From NCBI RefSeq assembly GCF_001468035.1, contig NZ_LNZA01000001.1:124001-188000 (forward strand): a stretch of 64,000 bases of DNA, in the 5' to 3' direction. A model generated the notes under the pieces. That model was not told the DNA's origin and searched no databases. It saw only the letters and a list, made by a program, of their open reading frames with translations. Shown piece by piece: positions 37,116-46,435 of this stretch (position 1 is the stretch's first letter; each line of letters opens with the position of its first letter). Position numbers and translations under genes: made by a program. Source of the DNA: Legionella tucsonensis. Its GTDB lineage: Bacteria; Pseudomonadota; Gammaproteobacteria; Legionellales; Legionellaceae.

Positions 37116-37520
37116 TTACAAGTCTGCATTAAAAAGTATGCGGATCTCATTAGGTAAAGGCATGGATTTATTTTGTATATAATCTACCCAAACAATTTTG
37201 CAACTGCCTTGCGCCATCAGGATTTCATCCTGATACAGATCATGATCCATCATCATGCTGGAGTTTCCAAGACTGTGTATTTTTGAACATAAAGTCACTG
37301 TAGCAGGATAAATTACCGGTTTTAAAAAGGTACATGCAACGTGAATCACTACAGGACCCGTTTTTTCAGTCATGCTGATATTAAGCTGTCTCAACCAGTC
37401 AATACGTGCTTCCTGAAAATAATCAAAATAACGAGCATTATTCACATGTCCCAATGCATCCATATCACCCCAGGCAATGGGAAAAACTTTTTTATGTACT
37501 TCTACCTTCGAGTCAGTCAT
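37116..37520 (-). CDS. Acyl-CoA thioesterase, YbgC/4HBT-like
   Basis: A 134-residue single hotdog-fold protein. The active-site segment WGDMDALGHVNNARYFDYFQEAR matches the 4-hydroxybenzoyl-CoA thioesterase/YbgC pattern (D-x-D-x-x-x-H-V-N-N). Substrate is likely a short or medium acyl-CoA. A GGAGATAGAGAA ribosome site precedes ATG. It is the second hotdog enzyme of the window besides YciA. Not associated here with tol-pal genes, so YbgC proper is less likely. Confidence 0.85.
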   Translation of the reverse strand: MTDSKVEVHKKVFPIAWGDMDALGHVNNARYFDYFQEARIDWLRQLNISMTEKTGPVVIHVACTFLKPVIYPATVTLCSKIHSLGNSSMMMDHDLYQDEILMAQGSCKIVWVDYIQNKSMPLPNEIRILFNADL

Positions 37521-37621
37521 TTCTCTATCTCCATTATCCTAGAAAAAGCAGCTGCGGCCCTAGCGGACCGATTCAGAATCCTTAGCTTGTGCGCAACAGA
37601 TTTTCAATCTGTTTTTCTAGA

Positions 37622-39916
37622 CTATGATAAATCTATAGGATCTACATCAATATTCCAACGCACACCATTACCTAATTTATTCCCCGCGAACCATTCACGC
37701 AATTGTGTTAAAGAGTCTTTAAGCGTTTTTCTTGAAGAGGACTTAAGTAACAGCTGCATGCGATACTGGTTGGCTTTTCGAGGCATAGGAGCAGGTGCTG
37801 GCCCCATTGCGGTAATGGAGTGTGTTACGATTTGCTCTTTGGCCGCATGTAAAAACCTTAATACACTTCCTGCTGCTTTCCCTTGCGCCCTAATTACAGC
37901 CAAATAGTGAAAAGGAGGCAGTTGGGCTTTTTGGCGCGTGGTTAATAAAGCATCGGCGAATTGATCATATCCTTGCTGAATCAATAAATTCAGTAGTGGG
38001 TGATTAGGCATGTGGGTTTGAATTAAAACCTGGCCTGCTTGCTCTGCTCTACCTGCCCGCCCTGAAACTTGCATTAATAATTGTCCTAAATGTTCTAGAG
38101 CACGAAAATCCTGATTATAAAGCCCGGCATCTGCATCCAGAACAACAACCAAAGAAAGACGAGGAAAATGGTGGCCTTTCGCTAACATTTGTGTACCGAC
38201 GATTAGCTGTGCCTTGCCATCATGGATTTTATCCAACTGCTCATCTAAAGAATTTTTTTTGCGAACTGCATCGCGATCGATACGTACGACTTCCGTATCT
38301 GGGAAGCAGGCACTTAAAAACTCATGGATACGTTGAGTTCCTGCCCCAACGGGTATCAATTCCCTACTGTTACAACTGGAGCAATGATCGGGAGTTTTCT
38401 GGTTCAACCCACAATGATGACAAATCATCTGTCCTAACTGTTTATGCAGGGTCAAATGGCTGTCACAAGCACGACAATCAGCCATCCAACCGCATTGATG
38501 GCATAACAAAACGGGAGAAAAACCTCGGCGGTTAATGAAGACCAACACCTGATTTTGTTTGAGTAAATGCTCTTTAATTACGTTTAAGGTGGTAGTTGCC
38601 AAACCATGCTGGAGTGATTGTGAACGTAAATCAATTAATTGATAGTGCAAAGGGGTTGTCGAAAGCGCTTTATGAGTTAAACGTAACACCGTATATTTTT
38701 TTTGCATTACATTGTAAATGCTTTCCAGACTAGGGGTCGCTGAACCCAGAATAATAGGTATATTCGCTAAATGTGCACGCATTAACGCGGTATCACGCGC
38801 GGAGTAGCGCACTCCCTCCATTTGCTTTAGGGAAGGATCATGCTCTTCATCAATTACAATCAAACCTAAATCAGGCATAGGTGTAAAAATTGCAGCTCGG
38901 GTTCCTATCACCATTTTAACCTTACCTTCTTTTGCTAATTGCCAAGCGACTTGTCTTTCTGATTCATTTAATCCGGAATGGATGACCGTAATGGGATGTT
39001 TAAAACGGGCGGTAAATCGAGATACTAATTGTGGAGTTAATCCTATTTCAGGCACCAGAATCAAAACTTGTTTTTGTTGCTCTAACACCTCCGCAATAAC
39101 GTGCAAATAGACTTCTGTTTTCCCACTTCCTGTGACCCCCTGCAATAAAAAGCACTGATATTGATGCAGTGTCGCTGTAATTGCAGTCACTGCCAAAGCT
39201 TGTTCAGGATTAAGCATTAATGGGAGCGATAGTGAAGCATTTGCTTTTTCTGGCACTATTGTTTTTTGGGATAAAGAAAGAATTTGTGTGGCAAGCAGAG
39301 TACAGAGTTGGCTTGAGTTAAATCCTTTTTCCGTCAAACAATGTTTGGCAACCGGTTCTTTTTGGGTACTCAAGAATTCGACCAGTTCCAGCTGTTTACG
39401 TGCGCGAGCAGGAATAAGCTTTTTGGCCTCGTCGAGGGGTAATGCCAATTGATAAAAATCACCCATAGGTAATTGGCAAGGCTTCCCCAATCGATATTTT
39501 TTAGGCAAGGCAAGCGGCAATACTTCAGACAAGGGTGATTGATAGTAGTTCGCGATCCATGAACATAAAGTTAAAGCCTCTTGGGTAATTAATGGTTGTT
39601 CATCAATTACTGTGCTAATGCTTTTTAATGATGCGACATCGTATGAGGATTCATTTTTACCAATGACCAACCCCAAGCGTGTTTGTTTGCGAAATGGAAC
39701 CCAAACGCGCGCCCCTATGCAAGGGATAACCTCTTCTGCAGCATAATCAAAAAAATCTCGGTGAGTGTGTGGAATACAAACTTGGTAAGCGGTCTTTCCT
39801 TTTTGCTCACTTTCTCTCGTTGTGTTCCCATCCACCCTAATCTGTTCTGAGGATGTGTCTGTAGAAAGTGACAAAAGTGCATGCTCCATAGAATGATCGT
39901 GAGTGTTTCTATTCAT
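37622..39916 (-). CDS. priA: Primosomal replication protein N' (helicase PriA)
   Basis: A 764-residue 3'-5' helicase that restarts stalled forks. The N-terminal DNA-binding domain contains IPCIGARVWVPFRKQTRLGLV near 62-82. Walker A is GVTGSGKTEVYLH, Walker B VIDEEHD. Paired zinc sites are present (CHQCGWMADCRACD; CHHCGLNQKTPDHCSSCN). The first 40 residues (MNRNTHDHSMEHALLSL...) are unusual and hydrophilic, so an internal start (such as M10) is possible; ATG 39916 overlaps the PTPS-like stop by 8 bp, which supports coupling. Last gene of the midA-PTPS-priA operon. Confidence 0.95.
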   Translation of the reverse strand: MNRNTHDHSMEHALLSLSTDTSSEQIRVDGNTTRESEQKGKTAYQVCIPHTHRDFFDYAAEEVIPCIGARVWVPFRKQTRLGLVIGKNESSYDVASLKSISTVIDEQPLITQEALTLCSWIANYYQSPLSEVLPLALPKKYRLGKPCQLPMGDFYQLALPLDEAKKLIPARARKQLELVEFLSTQKEPVAKHCLTEKGFNSSQLCTLLATQILSLSQKTIVPEKANASLSLPLMLNPEQALAVTAITATLHQYQCFLLQGVTGSGKTEVYLHVIAEVLEQQKQVLILVPEIGLTPQLVSRFTARFKHPITVIHSGLNESERQVAWQLAKEGKVKMVIGTRAAIFTPMPDLGLIVIDEEHDPSLKQMEGVRYSARDTALMRAHLANIPIILGSATPSLESIYNVMQKKYTVLRLTHKALSTTPLHYQLIDLRSQSLQHGLATTTLNVIKEHLLKQNQVLVFINRRGFSPVLLCHQCGWMADCRACDSHLTLHKQLGQMICHHCGLNQKTPDHCSSCNSRELIPVGAGTQRIHEFLSACFPDTEVVRIDRDAVRKKNSLDEQLDKIHDGKAQLIVGTQMLAKGHHFPRLSLVVVLDADAGLYNQDFRALEHLGQLLMQVSGRAGRAEQAGQVLIQTHMPNHPLLNLLIQQGYDQFADALLTTRQKAQLPPFHYLAVIRAQGKAAGSVLRFLHAAKEQIVTHSITAMGPAPAPMPRKANQYRMQLLLKSSSRKTLKDSLTQLREWFAGNKLGNGVRWNIDVDPIDLS

Positions 39917-40415
39917 TCGCTCTTTGCCATTGATGACTGGCTGATTGACCTGGGGCCGAAAAAACCTTCACCACAACCTTCTCAATGCGATGTCGATCCA
40001 ACTCTGCTGTGTCCTTAATCAGCTCATGAACAAACCAACGCGATAACTCTTCAACTGTAATATTGGTTACTGGCAATAAAGTCACGTCTTCTTTTAAGAA
40101 AGGAATTTTTTTGTGGTTAAAGGTAAAGTAATAATATTCCTCATCCTCAGCATATTCCAGAAAAGGAGAAAATTGCGGCATTAGAAACGTTTGATTCAAG
40201 TAACGACATAATTTATGAATACGTTCTTTATAATAACGATAGTCAAAAGTCATCCCATTTTCTTCGACCCACGTAGTGAGTGCCAAATAAACCCCATACA
40301 TATGGCCATGTAATGGTTCTCTTTCTGTTGCAGAGAAAATAGTAGTGTGGCCAGCAGAAAACTTCATGGACTCTTTTTGTAATTCCACTGTTGTCAGGTA
40401 TTTTTTTCTGTTCAT
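39909..40415 (-). CDS. 6-pyruvoyl-tetrahydropterin synthase-like protein lacking the catalytic Cys
   Basis: A 168-residue member of the PTPS/QueD fold. The zinc histidines appear as H23 (SAGH) and H36/H38 (LHGHMYG), and VTNITVEELSRWFVHEL matches the NPTaEnla helix. The Cys four residues before HGH in QueD/PTPS is Arg here (R32), with glutamates at 31 and 33; the C-terminal catalytic Glu segment (VKVFSAPGQSASHQW) also lacks Glu. So it may be a PTPS paralogue such as the folate-type PTPS-III, or a non-catalytic relative. It overlaps midA upstream (ATGA) and priA downstream by 8 bp. Confidence 0.82.
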   Translation of the reverse strand: MNRKKYLTTVELQKESMKFSAGHTTIFSATEREPLHGHMYGVYLALTTWVEENGMTFDYRYYKERIHKLCRYLNQTFLMPQFSPFLEYAEDEEYYYFTFNHKKIPFLKEDVTLLPVTNITVEELSRWFVHELIKDTAELDRHRIEKVVVKVFSAPGQSASHQWQRANE

Positions 40416-41527
40416 AAACTCACTCGTTTATCATTTAATAGAAATCCGTTTAAGGAAATTTCCACATTTTTACTCAGCGCGATTACTTTAAATAACTCCC
40501 CCATTTCACTAGGAAGGGTGAGCTGCTTTATCGCTTGTTTTGCTTGTACTTGTTCCAACTCACTGTCCAATGTATTGATTAAGCTTAGCAAACCGTTAGC
40601 CAGCAAAAAAGAGGCTTGATTTGTAAAACCAGCAATATGAAAACCAGCATGTTGTCCCGCTTCTGCAACATGAGTAAAATCCACATGCGCGGTAATGTCT
40701 TGCTCCCCCGGATGCAATAAAGGCTCCGGGTGACTTTGATGTTGATAATGACACATTAAAGTCCCTTGATTACGATCAGGATGATAATACTCATGACGAG
40801 GGAAGCCATAATCAATCAAAAACACTACACCTTGTTTTAACATGTGATAATTATTCACGATCCAATCATCAATAAAAAGATTCACCTCAGAAAGATAAGG
40901 TGTATTTGGCAGCGATAATCTGTTATTAATGTAATCGAGCAATCGCTGATTATGACACGGTTTAAAGAGTTCGGTTAATTGTTGTTGTTCATTCAAGGCG
41001 ATATAACTTTCCATAATGCCCTGTTCTGTTTTCATAAAACGATGCACCGGCATCGCATCCAGCACCTCATTTGCCAGGACCACTCCATTAAAAGGAGTTT
41101 CTGGCCAACGATCAAGCCAGGTAACTAAATGAGCCAGATGAGGAATTTTTTGTGCAATCAGCTCGCGTTGACGCTGGTGTAAATTAGCGCTGACTTCCAA
41201 AATGTAATATGTCTCTGGCAAAGAATTATGTTCCGCTAGATGCTCTAAGAGAGCAACACAAAGAGCGCCTGAGCCTGCACCAAATTCGAATAATACAGGA
41301 GACTCAAACTCTTTTAACACTTGCTGACACTGATTCGCAAGCGTTTTACCAAATAAAGGAGTGAGCTCTGGAGCGGTGATAAAATCACCCTGTTTTCCTA
41401 ATTTTTGCAGCCCAGAACTGTAATATCCTATACCAGGGGCGTACAATGCAAGTTGCATGAATTCTACAAAGGGAATAGCCTGGCGTTCTTTCAGCAGTGC
41501 ACTTAAAGTTTGTATTATACTCATCAT
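40412..41527 (-). CDS. SAM-dependent methyltransferase, MidA/NDUFAF7 (DUF185) family
   Basis: A 371-residue methyltransferase of the NDUFAF7 family. The N terminus has YAPGIGYYSSGLQKLGKQGDFITAPE, a signature of this family, followed by the SAM loop LFEFGAGSGALC near residue 82 and VVLANEVLDAMPVHRF near 146. The mitochondrial homologue methylates an arginine of complex I; the bacterial role is unclear. M1 or M2 (41524) could be the start. The stop overlaps the PTPS-like start by 4 bp, so the two are translationally coupled. First gene of the minus-strand operon ending in priA. Confidence 0.92.
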   Translation of the reverse strand: MMSIIQTLSALLKERQAIPFVEFMQLALYAPGIGYYSSGLQKLGKQGDFITAPELTPLFGKTLANQCQQVLKEFESPVLFEFGAGSGALCVALLEHLAEHNSLPETYYILEVSANLHQRQRELIAQKIPHLAHLVTWLDRWPETPFNGVVLANEVLDAMPVHRFMKTEQGIMESYIALNEQQQLTELFKPCHNQRLLDYINNRLSLPNTPYLSEVNLFIDDWIVNNYHMLKQGVVFLIDYGFPRHEYYHPDRNQGTLMCHYQHQSHPEPLLHPGEQDITAHVDFTHVAEAGQHAGFHIAGFTNQASFLLANGLLSLINTLDSELEQVQAKQAIKQLTLPSEMGELFKVIALSKNVEISLNGFLLNDKRVSL

Positions 41528-41544
41528 AGTTATTATTTAAAATG

Positions 41545-41636
41545 TAGTCTGGGTGAACGTAATCTAAGTCTCGGAACGTAGGCAAAAAGCGTTTTATTAA
41601 CTTAATTGTAGCGATGCTACGCCTCACCCTGTAATT
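41545..41636. repeat. Palindromic repeat remnant in the midA/SDR divergent region
   Basis: GTAGTCTGGGTGAACGTAATC on the left and TTAACTTAATTGTAGCGATGCTACGCCTCACCC on the right, with GGAACGTAGG between. The right end parallels that at 10131-10160 (TTAACTTAATTGCTGCG...CTTCACCC), so the two are copies of one element. Confidence 0.6.
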
Positions 41637-41654
41637 TAGAATAGGGAACATACA

Positions 41655-42410
41655 TTGAATCCGACAAACAAACAAGAAGCGAAGGTTGCTTTGGTTACCG
41701 GAGGTGCGCGCCGTATTGGCGCAGCTATAGTGCAAAAACTCCATACAGCAGGATATAAAGTCGTGATTCATTGCCATCAATCATTGCAAGAGGCCCATAA
41801 TCTTGCCACCAACTTAAACGAGCAGCGACCAAACAGTGCCTTTGTTTTACAAAGAGAATTAGCTGAGACGTGCGCTGCAGCAGAAATTATGACTGCGGTT
41901 CAAGATTGGGCGGGACGTTTGGATTTATTAGTGAATAATGCCTCTGTTTTTATCCGCACTGAATTTACTGCGTTTGCTGAAACGGATTGGAATGCTCTTT
42001 TTGATGTTCATGTTAAGGCCCCTTTCTTACTGAGCCTCGCGGCGCGTCCTTTATTGGCAAAACACTCAGGAGCCATTATCAATGTGAGTGACACTCATGC
42101 AGAAAAACCATTGAAAGGATACTCTGTTTACTGTCAAAGCAAAGCCGCTTTGGAAATGCAAACAAAAAGCTTGGCACGTGAATTTGCTCCCGAAATCAGG
42201 GTTAATGCAGTTGCTCCGGGCGCCATTGCCTGGCCTGAGCACGCCAATACTCTCACTCCAGAAATACAAGAAAAAATAATTGCGAAAACACTACTAAAAA
42301 GACACGGTAATCCCGAATACATTGCCCAGGCAATTTTGGCTTTGGCCGAAAATCCTTATATTACCGGACAAATACTCAAAGTGGATGGTGGAAGAAACTT
42401 ACTTGGCTAA
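41655..42410 (+). CDS. folM: Short-chain dehydrogenase, pteridine-reductase (FolM/PTR1)-like; TTG start
   Basis: A 251-residue SDR. The nucleotide motif is TGGARRIG (residues 15-22): TGxxxRxG with Arg, typical of NADPH-using pteridine reductases (PTR1, FolM). The catalytic set is N-x-S (IINVSDTHA) and YSVYCQSKAA (Tyr-x3-Lys). The end ILKVDGGRNLLG is standard. PTR1/FolM reduces pterins and dihydrofolate. No ATG/GTG is near; TTG 41655 with AGGGA about 8 bases before is the only plausible start. Neighbours: PTPS-like gene divergent, thyA within 5 kb. A plain 3-oxoacyl reductase is the alternative. Confidence 0.8.
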   Translation: MNPTNKQEAKVALVTGGARRIGAAIVQKLHTAGYKVVIHCHQSLQEAHNLATNLNEQRPNSAFVLQRELAETCAAAEIMTAVQDWAGRLDLLVNNASVFIRTEFTAFAETDWNALFDVHVKAPFLLSLAARPLLAKHSGAIINVSDTHAEKPLKGYSVYCQSKAALEMQTKSLAREFAPEIRVNAVAPGAIAWPEHANTLTPEIQEKIIAKTLLKRHGNPEYIAQAILALAENPYITGQILKVDGGRNLLG

Positions 42411-42493
42411 TACTAAAAATAATACATAGCTAATTGATTAACAAAATCATTTATTTAATAATGAATGAAACAAACAAGGATGAATTAATATTT

Positions 42494-43465
42494 ATGAAGA
42501 AGATAGCAACCTTTGTGCTTTGTGCATTGAGTATCAAAATGGTTCAAGCAGGTACGATGGGTCCAGTAAAACCTTTATGCAGTCCTGATAATGTAACCGT
42601 TTCCGGCCATTGCAATGCTTGGGATTTAGGTATTAGTGCCTTATATTTGCAACCAAACACCAATTCAGCTTTATTGAATCCAATTTTAAATGCAGGCAAT
42701 GATAAATTTCACTCAGTTGATTCCTCTTGGGATTGGGGCTTTTTACTTGAGGGCAGCTATCATTTTAATACAGGAAATGACCTTAATTTAAATTGGCTGC
42801 ATTTTGATAACGATAATTTTGATGAACTTGCCGTTTTTTTTGCAGATGCAGCGATTCCTATTACAAATATCACCAATTTAAAATTCGATACCCATCTTGA
42901 CGTCGTTAATTTAGAATTTGCCCAAACCAGCCATTTTGGCAAAAAAACAAATATTCGTTTTTATGGTGGCGGACAATATGTCTACGCCAAGATTAAACGG
43001 GGTGAATTTGGGTATCAACAGCTCCCATCTGATCCTGCAAATCTTGTTCAAAGATCAATAACTCATACTAGATTCCAGGGCGCGGGGCCTCGGGTTGGTG
43101 TCGATATGTCTCATGATCTAAACCACGGCTTTGCGGTATTTGCCCAAAGCGCGATGGCCCTGTTATCTGGACAAGGAAGAGCCAAATTATCGGGAGCAAA
43201 CTTATGCGGACCCAATGCCACACCTTTTAATGCAAAAGCAAAACAAACGCATATTGTTCCCGAACTGGAAGCTAAATTAGGTGCCAGTTATCAATGGTGT
43301 ACAAATAGCGGGCAATTCAGTTTGATGGCAGGTTGGATGTGGCAACATTATTTTGACCTGCTTCTTCTACCTCCAGGAGGCTACACCAATCCCGTAACGA
43401 CTGTAAGCCAGCATGATTTCTCTTTGGATGGTCCTTTTATTAAAGGGAAATGGGTTTCAGGATAG
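42494..43465 (+). CDS. Lpg1974-type outer-membrane pore-forming protein
   Basis: A 323-residue beta-barrel protein of the Legionella major-outer-membrane-protein family. The signal peptide is MKKIATFVLCALSIKMVQA; the mature protein starts GTMGPVKPLCSPDNVTVSG, with the paired cysteines, and continues with alternating aromatic beta strands (WDLGISALYLQPNTN; FLLEGSYHFNTGNDLNLNW). I chose ATG 42494 because it begins the signal peptide; the in-frame upstream sequence from 42434 is not signal-like. Several paralogues are typical of Legionella genomes. Monocistronic, with AAGGA some 13 bases before ATG. Confidence 0.87.
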   Translation: MKKIATFVLCALSIKMVQAGTMGPVKPLCSPDNVTVSGHCNAWDLGISALYLQPNTNSALLNPILNAGNDKFHSVDSSWDWGFLLEGSYHFNTGNDLNLNWLHFDNDNFDELAVFFADAAIPITNITNLKFDTHLDVVNLEFAQTSHFGKKTNIRFYGGGQYVYAKIKRGEFGYQQLPSDPANLVQRSITHTRFQGAGPRVGVDMSHDLNHGFAVFAQSAMALLSGQGRAKLSGANLCGPNATPFNAKAKQTHIVPELEAKLGASYQWCTNSGQFSLMAGWMWQHYFDLLLLPPGGYTNPVTTVSQHDFSLDGPFIKGKWVSG

Positions 43466-43488
43466 TTCATGATGTGTGATGTTGAGTG

Positions 43489-45411
43489 ATGAAATACAGG
43501 ATGCTACTGAATTTCTTAAGTGATTTTAAAAGTTTTCAGAACTCAGTGGGAATCCCTTTTTTCCTACTTGTCATCTCAGCCTTTGTATTTAGGGGAACAG
43601 GTGATTATTCTATTTTATTTATTAGTTATGGCGTCATGCTTGTTGCCATGATTGGCTCCATTACTTTTTCTTGGCATCAAAAAACAATTCAATGTTCCAT
43701 ATTAACTCTTTTACTGATAATTTGGCTTATCTGGATAATTCTTCCACCCTTGATAGGCTGGGTCCCTAATACCGCTTTTTTCGGAATTTTTCAGTGTTCA
43801 GCCTGGGTATTTGGCTTTGTTTTATTTCATGGAAATCCCTTCTCTGAGTGGTTATGGAACAACTTACTCAGATTGCTCTGGACATTAGCATTGGTTTGCG
43901 CAGCATATGCTCTCATTCAATTATTCGTTAGAAATGCAATGCCTACTGGTTTTTTTGCCAGTAAAAATACTGCTGCGGCTTTTTTAATGACGGTTAACCT
44001 GCTGCTCATGGGGAAATTGTTCATTTTGAATCACCCAGAGTTTATAGCGACAAACTCGTCCAAATCGCAAAGAACAATTAAGAAAACTATTCTTTTAATC
44101 AGCATCTATATTATCAGCTTAGCCTTATTCGCCGCATTAAGCCGTGGCGTCATTCTTTGTTTTATTTTCTTTACCCTGTTAGAAATCATTTTATGTCGTC
44201 ATGAGCTAAGAATAAAAAATGTGTACCACTTAGCAGGAGTTTTGGCTCTGGCTTTAGCTACCTTGTGTCTCTTTGCTCAACCAGCCATACACCATCGACT
44301 TGCATTACTTGCTCACGAGAAATCACGCCTTATCATCTGGCAAGGTGCTTGGCATTTATGGCAAAAAACACCCTGGTATGGTTTAGGCATTTTTAATTTT
44401 AAACATTATTACCCTGCATTTAGTTTGCCAGGCGACGGTTCTAATCTCGAATACGTTCATAATGATTTATTACAACTATTTATTGAAACTGGGATTCCAG
44501 GTAGTATGATTCTGCTTGGAATTATAGTGACTTTAGCTGTGTATTTAAGACGTTACTTAAATACCCCAAGCCAGAACCCAATGGCACATATCCAGTGTAT
44601 GGCGTGTTTTGCTGCACTAGGTGCTTTAACCTGTCATAGTATAGTTGATTTTAATTTTTATGTATTTCCCATGAATCTCCTTATGGGTTGTTATTTCGGT
44701 TATCTTTATTATTTTTTTAGAAAAGAAGGTCATGTCAGGATTTATTCATTCTCTTTTAAAAATATTTGGATCCTAAGAGGAGGAATAATTGTATTTCTCT
44801 TCGTTATCAGCAGTTATTTTATTCGCTTTTTAATCCTCGAATACTATATAGAAAAAGCTGAAACCGCCATCCAAGCAAAGCAATTCAATGATGCTCTTAT
44901 GACGAGTAATCATGCACTGAAATCATTTCCTTTTGTTGAAGTCCAAAGTCTTAAAATAGACGCGTACTTACAACTGATTCAACAGGCAACATCCGATCAC
45001 ACGCGCCATTATTGGGTAGAAAAAACTAAAAATGCGATTAATAAGGCAATCGCAATGAACCCTTATTTTGCTCGCTCTTATTTCCAAATGGCTTTGTTGC
45101 AAAGTTTAGTTCTTAATGATGACCAAGAAGCAAATGCCTATTTTCTTAAAGCCCTAAAGAACAATCCTCATTTTTGTTTAGCACGGCTAACTTTTGCTCG
45201 ATTTTTAACAGAACAAAATAAATTGCATTCCGCGCAGGAAATCTTGGAGGCAGGTCTTCAGTATCCTATTTCTCCACAATATATTGAGATTTACCTGAAT
45301 TATCTTGCCAAACTTCGTTTTGAAAATGGGGATCAGGAAGGGGCAAAAAAAGTTGCCCAACGATTGGAGCATCTCATACTTTACAATCAAGACTATAGTG
45401 ATCTGCTTTAA
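43489..45411 (+). CDS. O-antigen ligase/polymerase-like membrane protein with C-terminal TPR
   Basis: A 640-residue protein from ATG 43489 (in-frame GTG 43486 precedes it). About 11 membrane spans fill residues 1-450. The Wzy_C/WaaL-type region contains ASKNTAAAFLM and LFAALSRGVILCF near 155-230, then a periplasmic loop ending NLEYVHNDLLQLFIETGIPG, the usual H-N-D-x-L-x-x-x-x-E-x-G motif. The C-terminal 180 residues form TPR-like helices (ARSYFQMALLQSLVLNDDQEANAYF). It could be a WaaL-type ligase or PglL-type oligosaccharyltransferase. Its 3' end overlaps the convergent dus gene by 38 bp. Confidence 0.83.
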   Translation: MKYRMLLNFLSDFKSFQNSVGIPFFLLVISAFVFRGTGDYSILFISYGVMLVAMIGSITFSWHQKTIQCSILTLLLIIWLIWIILPPLIGWVPNTAFFGIFQCSAWVFGFVLFHGNPFSEWLWNNLLRLLWTLALVCAAYALIQLFVRNAMPTGFFASKNTAAAFLMTVNLLLMGKLFILNHPEFIATNSSKSQRTIKKTILLISIYIISLALFAALSRGVILCFIFFTLLEIILCRHELRIKNVYHLAGVLALALATLCLFAQPAIHHRLALLAHEKSRLIIWQGAWHLWQKTPWYGLGIFNFKHYYPAFSLPGDGSNLEYVHNDLLQLFIETGIPGSMILLGIIVTLAVYLRRYLNTPSQNPMAHIQCMACFAALGALTCHSIVDFNFYVFPMNLLMGCYFGYLYYFFRKEGHVRIYSFSFKNIWILRGGIIVFLFVISSYFIRFLILEYYIEKAETAIQAKQFNDALMTSNHALKSFPFVEVQSLKIDAYLQLIQQATSDHTRHYWVEKTKNAINKAIAMNPYFARSYFQMALLQSLVLNDDQEANAYFLKALKNNPHFCLARLTFARFLTEQNKLHSAQEILEAGLQYPISPQYIEIYLNYLAKLRFENGDQEGAKKVAQRLEHLILYNQDYSDLL

Positions 45412-46357
45412 ATTCCTGCAAAAAACCGTGAATTTTCTCTAAAGAATCCAATTGATAAAAACGATTTAATAATGATGCATCAATCAACTTGCCAAAATAG
45501 TAACGAACTAAAGACTTACTTTGTAAAACCGCCTTATATTCATCTTCAAGTACAGCTAATCCTTGTAAATGAGTCATAAAAAGATCAAAATTTTCCATTA
45601 AGCTCACTGATACGCATCGCCTCTCTAATAACTCTTGGTAAAGCCAGGGTTTGCCGCTTCCAGCACGTGAGATCATATAAGCATCGCAACCACTTAATTC
45701 TATTGCTCTGTGTAAGCTGCGAGCATCATGGATATCTCCATTAGCAATCACTGGAATAGAAATGCTTTGTTTGATTTGGGCAATTTGTTGCAAGTCGGAT
45801 GAAACATCATAATCATCAATCCAACGTCGGCCATGCACAATCAGCGCATCTGCGCCTGCCTCTTCAATTCTTTTCGCCAAAAGAACATCCTTTTCATTAC
45901 CTTGAATCCGAACTTTTATAGTTAAAGGAACAGTAATCGCAGCACGTACTTCCTTAATGATATACACCAATTGTTCTGGCTTATCCAGCAAGGCACTTCC
46001 TGCACCTTTCTTACGTATTTTAGGTTTTGGGCAGCCACAATTTATATCAATAATATCTGCACCATTAAGTTGTAATTGCTGTGCTGCTTGCGCCAATATA
46101 TCGGGTTCAGTACCTGCAATTTGATAGGCCAGAATCTGTTCCTGAGGCGCTCGATAAACATAACGCGAGTTCCCAGTATGTTTATGAAGAATATCTGTTG
46201 CAGAACTCATTTCAGTCACACAATACGCGGGAGGCCGATAGTGGTTAAATAATGTTCTGAATGGTGCACAGCTGTAACCTGCCAAAGGGCCTTGGATTAA
46301 CCGATTAGGTAAAGTTAAAGAACCTATTTTCAAAGAACTGTTAATAAAAGCGTGCAT
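45374..46357 (-). CDS. tRNA-dihydrouridine synthase family protein
   Basis: A 327-residue FMN enzyme that reduces uridine in tRNA D-loops. The catalytic Cys is in DINCGCPKPKIRKKGAGSALL near residue 100; NRLIQGPLAGYSCAPFR is the N-terminal FMN-binding strand and PVIANGDIHDARSL with YMISRAGSGKPWLY the phosphate region. It is close to DusB/DusC types; the subclass cannot be fixed by eye. I start at ATG 46357; an in-frame TTG precedes it by one codon. The stop overlaps the convergent O-antigen ligase-like gene by 38 bp. Confidence 0.87.
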   Translation of the reverse strand: MHAFINSSLKIGSLTLPNRLIQGPLAGYSCAPFRTLFNHYRPPAYCVTEMSSATDILHKHTGNSRYVYRAPQEQILAYQIAGTEPDILAQAAQQLQLNGADIIDINCGCPKPKIRKKGAGSALLDKPEQLVYIIKEVRAAITVPLTIKVRIQGNEKDVLLAKRIEEAGADALIVHGRRWIDDYDVSSDLQQIAQIKQSISIPVIANGDIHDARSLHRAIELSGCDAYMISRAGSGKPWLYQELLERRCVSVSLMENFDLFMTHLQGLAVLEDEYKAVLQSKSLVRYYFGKLIDASLLNRFYQLDSLEKIHGFLQEFKADHYSLDCKV

Positions 46358-46435
46358 CAATTTAATTCATGGATATAATTAAGGCCAATTTTAACATACT
46401 TGAACCTAAATCGAATCAAACAGGAAAACTCCTTT

